Source of the DNA: Actinoallomurus sp.
GTDB lineage: Bacteria; Actinomycetota; Actinomycetes; Streptosporangiales; Streptosporangiaceae
Length of the DNA: 64,000 nt
NCBI GenBank assembly: GCA_025964625.1
Contig: JAOPYL010000042.1
Coordinates: 1 to 64,000, forward strand
Reading direction: 5' to 3'
The notes under the pieces are model-generated. The model had not been told where the DNA came from, did no database searches, and saw nothing but the letters and a program-made list of their open reading frames with translations. Below are positions 61,349 to 64,000 of this stretch, piece after piece. A program made the translations under genes and the position numbers. Position 1 is the first letter of the stretch; every line of letters begins with the position of its first letter.

Positions 61349-63082
61349 GTGTCCATGCCTTCGACTGTCGGCCGTTACCGAATTGATCGCGCACTGGGAT
61401 CGGGAGCATTCGCCTCCGTGTGGCTCGCCCATGACGAGGTTCTCGACGCCCAGGTTGCGGTGAAGCTGCTGGCCGGCGGCCTCATCGACGACCTCGACGT
61501 GCGCGACCGCTTCCTCGAGGAGGCCAAGATCCTGCGCCGGGCCGACTCCGAACGGCTCGTACGCGTGCACGACATCGGTGAGCTCGACGACGGGCGGCCC
61601 TACTTCGTCATGTCGTACGCCGACCTCGGCACGCTCGCCGACCGGATGAAGAACCGCGAGCTGCCGGTAGCCGAGGCGTTGCGGCTGGCCACAGAGGTCG
61701 CGCACGGCGTCGAGGTCATCAACAGGCTCGGGGTGATCCACCGCGACCTGAAACCGTCGAACGTCCTGTTCCAGTCGACGACCGACGGCGGCGAGCGGCT
61801 GCTGATCGCCGACCTCGGGCTGGCCAAGGCGCTCGCGCACGCATCGGGGGCCTTCACGCTCCCGGTCGGCACGCCCGGGTACATGTCCCCCGAGCAGGCC
61901 CGGTTCGGCGGCGGCCTCGACGTCCGCGCGGACGTGTACGGCCTGGGCGCGCTCACCTATCACCTCATGACCGGCCGGCCACCGGGCACCGCGCCGGTGC
62001 TCGTACCGCCCAGCGCCATCCGGCCGGGTCTCCCGCCGGCCGTCGACGAGATAGTGATGCGGGCCCTGGAAGCGGACCGCGAACGCCGGTGGCCGTCCGC
62101 CGAGGCGTTCGCCGCCGCCCTCGGCGTCCCGCTGGCGTCGGCGCGCGAAGAGAGCCTGAGCGACCGGCCGGAGGAGGGCGGCCCGCAGGACGAGACGGTG
62201 GACGACGCCCCGCCGACCGGCACGGAGACGATGCACGACTCCGCCTCGGGCACGGCCGATGGCTCCGAGCCGGAGGCGGTCCGCGACTACGGTTCGGGAA
62301 CGGTGCGCGACTCTGGGCCGGGCCGCGAGTCGCCCGAGGACCCGACCGTGCAGGTGCCGCCGCCGTACGATCCGGGCGACCAGACGACCGAGGACCCGCC
62401 CGCGGAGCCGGAGTCTCCCGACAAGACGCTCGTCGACTTCCGGATCGACCGGCCGCGTGAGCGGAGCGAGCACCTGCAGCCCGAGTCCCGCCAGGAATCC
62501 CAGCCCGGAAAGCCCCGCCGCAAACGGCTGCTGGTCGTCGTCGGGCTGGCCGCGGTACTGGCCGTGGGGGGCGGGGGCGCTTACGCCATCGGCAAGCTCA
62601 CCGGTTCGAAGTCGGCCAAGCCCGGGGACACGTTCGTCACGGTCACCGACGTGACGGGACGGCTGAGCCTGCGTGTGCCGCCGGCCTGGAAGCTTCAGTC
62701 GCAGCACACCACCTGGCCCGTCCCGGTCAACGACCGCGCGCAGGCGCCGGCCCTGCGCGCCACGCCCGACTACGACCAGTTCGTCAGGGACGACGTGGCG
62801 ACCCCGGGGGTTTTCGCGGGGCTGACCCACGACCTGAGCGTCAAGCTGCCTCCGGTCACGCTGGGCACGCATCGCGCGAAGTGCACCGAGAGTGCGCCCC
62901 GGTCGTACCACCACGGCTCGCTGAGCGGCGAGATCACGCCGTGGCACTGCGGCACGATCACGATCAGCGAGGTCGGGCTGCGGGACTCGAGCGGGAAGTT
63001 CGGGCTGTGGGTCCGGGTAAAGCTGACCGGTCCCCCGGACATCACGCAGCAGATCCTGGACAGCATCCGGACCAAGAGTTGA
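61349..63082 (+). CDS. Membrane Ser/Thr protein kinase
   Basis: 577-aa Hanks-type kinase. ATP loop LGSGAFASVW, Lys in QVAVKLL, catalytic loop VIHRDLKPSNVLF, metal motif ADLGLAKAL (DLG, not DFG), activation end GTPGYMSPEQA. Kinase about 1-270, then an acidic, Pro/Gly-rich, disordered linker (about 270-390) with repeated SGT and D/E patches. One membrane helix follows (KRLLVVVGLAAVLAVGGGGAYAI, about 395-415), then an extracellular domain of about 160 residues with two cysteines (AKCTESA, WHCGTI). The outside domain likely senses a ligand; no PASTA repeats. It is divergent from the ECF sigma gene. Confidence 0.9.
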   Translation: MSMPSTVGRYRIDRALGSGAFASVWLAHDEVLDAQVAVKLLAGGLIDDLDVRDRFLEEAKILRRADSERLVRVHDIGELDDGRPYFVMSYADLGTLADRMKNRELPVAEALRLATEVAHGVEVINRLGVIHRDLKPSNVLFQSTTDGGERLLIADLGLAKALAHASGAFTLPVGTPGYMSPEQARFGGGLDVRADVYGLGALTYHLMTGRPPGTAPVLVPPSAIRPGLPPAVDEIVMRALEADRERRWPSAEAFAAALGVPLASAREESLSDRPEEGGPQDETVDDAPPTGTETMHDSASGTADGSEPEAVRDYGSGTVRDSGPGRESPEDPTVQVPPPYDPGDQTTEDPPAEPESPDKTLVDFRIDRPRERSEHLQPESRQESQPGKPRRKRLLVVVGLAAVLAVGGGGAYAIGKLTGSKSAKPGDTFVTVTDVTGRLSLRVPPAWKLQSQHTTWPVPVNDRAQAPALRATPDYDQFVRDDVATPGVFAGLTHDLSVKLPPVTLGTHRAKCTESAPRSYHHGSLSGEITPWHCGTITISEVGLRDSSGKFGLWVRVKLTGPPDITQQILDSIRTKS

Positions 63083-63087
63083 CCTCG

Positions 63088-63116
63088 CGTACGATATATC
63101 GTTAATAGATCGTACG
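63088..63116 (+). promoter_or_regulatory. PadR operator palindrome
   Basis: CGTACGAT (63088-63095) and ATCGTACG (63109-63116) are perfect arms, with the self-palindromic ACGATATATCGT (63091-63102) overlapping the left arm. It ends nine bases before the padR ATG and overlaps its ribosome-site region, so autoregulation is likely. Confidence 0.7.
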
Positions 63117-63125
63117 GGAGAGGTC

Positions 63126-63662
63126 ATGCGCAGACGACCCATGCACAGCGAGGACCGCGCGGCGTTCGGCGGCTGGGGCCCGGGCTTCGTCCCCCGCGGC
63201 CGGGGCGGCCGCGGGGGACGCCGCACGAAGCGCGGGAACGTGCGGGCGGCGATCGTCGCGCTGCTGGCCGAGCGGCCCATGCACGGTTACGAGATGATCC
63301 AGGAACTCGAGAGCCGCACCGGCGGGCTGTGGCGGCCAAGTCCGGGATCGGTCTACCCCACGCTGCAGCTGCTCGAGGACGAAGGACTGATCTCGGGGGA
63401 GCAGACGTCGGGCAAGCGGCTGTTCGCGCTGACGGAGACCGGGCGCGCCGAGGCCGGCACCCAGCAGACCCCGCCCTGGGCGGAGATCACCGAAGACGCC
63501 GGCGAGGCCGCCACGCACGTCCACACCGCGATGGGCCAGTTGATGATGGCCATCCGCCAGGTGATGCACGCCGGCAACGAGGAGCAGCGCGAACGCGCCC
63601 TCGACGTCATCAACGACGCCCGGCGCCGCCTGTACGGAATTCTCGCCGACGACCAGGACTGA
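63126..63662 (+). CDS. PadR-family regulator
   Basis: 178-aa regulator. An Arg/Gly-rich N-terminal tail of about 38 residues (GRGGRGGRRTKRGNVR) precedes the PadR winged helix (VRAAIVALLAERPMHGYEMIQELESRTGGLWRPSPGSVYPTLQLLEDEGLISGEQTSGKRLFALTETG) and a C-terminal helical dimer arm. GGAGAGG precedes the ATG. The palindrome just upstream is the expected operator. The target outside its own gene is unknown; no transporter gene follows in the window. Confidence 0.9.
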   Translation: MRRRPMHSEDRAAFGGWGPGFVPRGRGGRGGRRTKRGNVRAAIVALLAERPMHGYEMIQELESRTGGLWRPSPGSVYPTLQLLEDEGLISGEQTSGKRLFALTETGRAEAGTQQTPPWAEITEDAGEAATHVHTAMGQLMMAIRQVMHAGNEEQRERALDVINDARRRLYGILADDQD

Positions 63663-63685
63663 GAGCGCCCTCCGGCCGGGCGCTC
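63663..63685. terminator. Bidirectional terminator between padR and otsB
   Basis: GAGCGCCC (63663-63670) pairs with GGGCGCTC (63678-63685) around a 7-nt loop, between convergent genes. Confidence 0.7.
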
Positions 63686-63692
63686 CGGCCTC

Positions 63693-64000
63693 TTAGGACA
63701 ATTCCCTCGTGAGCGATTCGACCATGCGCACAACTCCCGCCGGGCCGTCGACGATCAGATCGGCGCGCTCGGCCAGCGCGGTCACCTCGTCGGAGGAGCT
63801 GCACACCTTGACACCCGGTGTGCCCTCTTTGCGCAGCGTCTCGACCGCGTCGTACGCGGCCAGGTCGCCCAGGTCGTCACCGGCGTAGAGCACCGCCGCG
63901 GCGTCGCTCTCGGCGGCGAGGGCGCGCAACGAGGCGCCCTTGTCCATGCCGGGCGGGCGCAACTCGAGGACCAGCCGGCCGGGCTCGACCACGAGCCCGG
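63693..64000 (-). CDS. otsB: Trehalose-6-phosphate phosphatase, C-terminal part (cut by window edge)
   Basis: C-terminal ~100 residues of an OtsB-type HAD phosphatase. LVLELRPPGMDKGASLRAL and VLYAGDDLGDLAAYDAVETLR hold the conserved Lys and the GDD/DD metal-binding Asp residues of HAD motifs III and IV. It would convert trehalose 6-phosphate to trehalose, the step after OtsA encoded at 59317-60738. The gene continues beyond base 64000; the first part, with the nucleophile Asp, is outside the window. Stop codon TAA at 63693-63695. Confidence 0.85.
   Translation of the reverse strand, partial: GLVVEPGRLVLELRPPGMDKGASLRALAAESDAAAVLYAGDDLGDLAAYDAVETLRKEGTPGVKVCSSSDEVTALAERADLIVDGPAGVVRMVESLTRELS

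Overview
The window is about 64 kb of high-GC actinobacterial chromosome. GTG starts are frequent, third positions are strongly GC-rich, and several genes are actinomycete hallmarks: DUF3027, DUF2530, a cold-shock protein with a long C-terminal tail, the XPB helicase with its Rv0862c-like partner, a lone CIRCE-controlled groEL, and IdeR. The content fits Streptosporangiales, perhaps a Thermomonosporaceae-like strain; the genus cannot be fixed from this. No rRNA, tRNA, insertion sequence, prophage or CRISPR array was seen. It reads as ordinary core chromosome with small accessory insertions.

Layout. 1-1.8 kb: a fourfold-repeat membrane protein and a tiny secreted protein. 1.9-8.8 kb: a complete non-PTS ketose-type sugar locus (ABC importer, FGGY kinase, PfkB kinase, DeoR regulator, divergent class II aldolase). 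8.8-9.5 kb: an internally deleted CaiB-type CoA-transferase. 9.6-13.2 kb: a methyltransferase, a secreted protein and an OmpR-type two-component system. 13.3-18.8 kb: a long acyl-CoA dehydrogenase and a thiolase flanking two secreted proteins, one a beta-helix protein. 18.9-25.6 kb: a pyruvyl-transferase-like protein, a DUF4142 lipoprotein, a 54-aa membrane protein, an alcohol dehydrogenase, a PAS-GAF-SpoIIE-ATPase phosphatase and IdeR. 25.7-31.3 kb: a UdgX-type DNA glycosylase, an MFS exporter coupled to pdxH, citrate synthase and serC. 31.3-37.9 kb: membrane and secreted proteins, recD2 and purC. 38-40.2 kb: an autoregulated marR-MFS-thpR operon. 40.8-47.5 kb: DUF2530, a sacsin-like ATPase, DUF3027, an MFS protein, a cold-shock protein and a HAD hydrolase. 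47.7-54.8 kb: a small membrane protein, fadD with divergent tetR, then the XPB pair. 55-60.7 kb: groEL with tandem CIRCE sites, a cold-shock gene, a SAM-riboswitch-controlled threonine-synthase-like gene coupled to a MoaD-like sulfur carrier, and otsA. 60.7-64 kb: an ECF sigma factor, a membrane Ser/Thr kinase, PadR, and the 3' end of otsB cut by the window edge.

The most interesting item is the pair at 57441-58960. A threonine-synthase-family enzyme with a four-Cys N-terminus is translationally coupled to a ubiquitin-like GG-ended sulfur carrier. It sits behind a clear SAM-I riboswitch that has an expanded, branched P3 arm. This points to homocysteine/methionine synthesis by protein-bound sulfur rather than to threonine synthesis. 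Other signals are a recurrent leaderless-promoter layout (an xAnnnT hexamer 6-7 nt before an ATG/GTG) at about a dozen genes, a fadD frame that runs through a perfect 19-bp terminator hairpin, and a four-times-repeated W-x9-G-x4-D motif in the first membrane protein.
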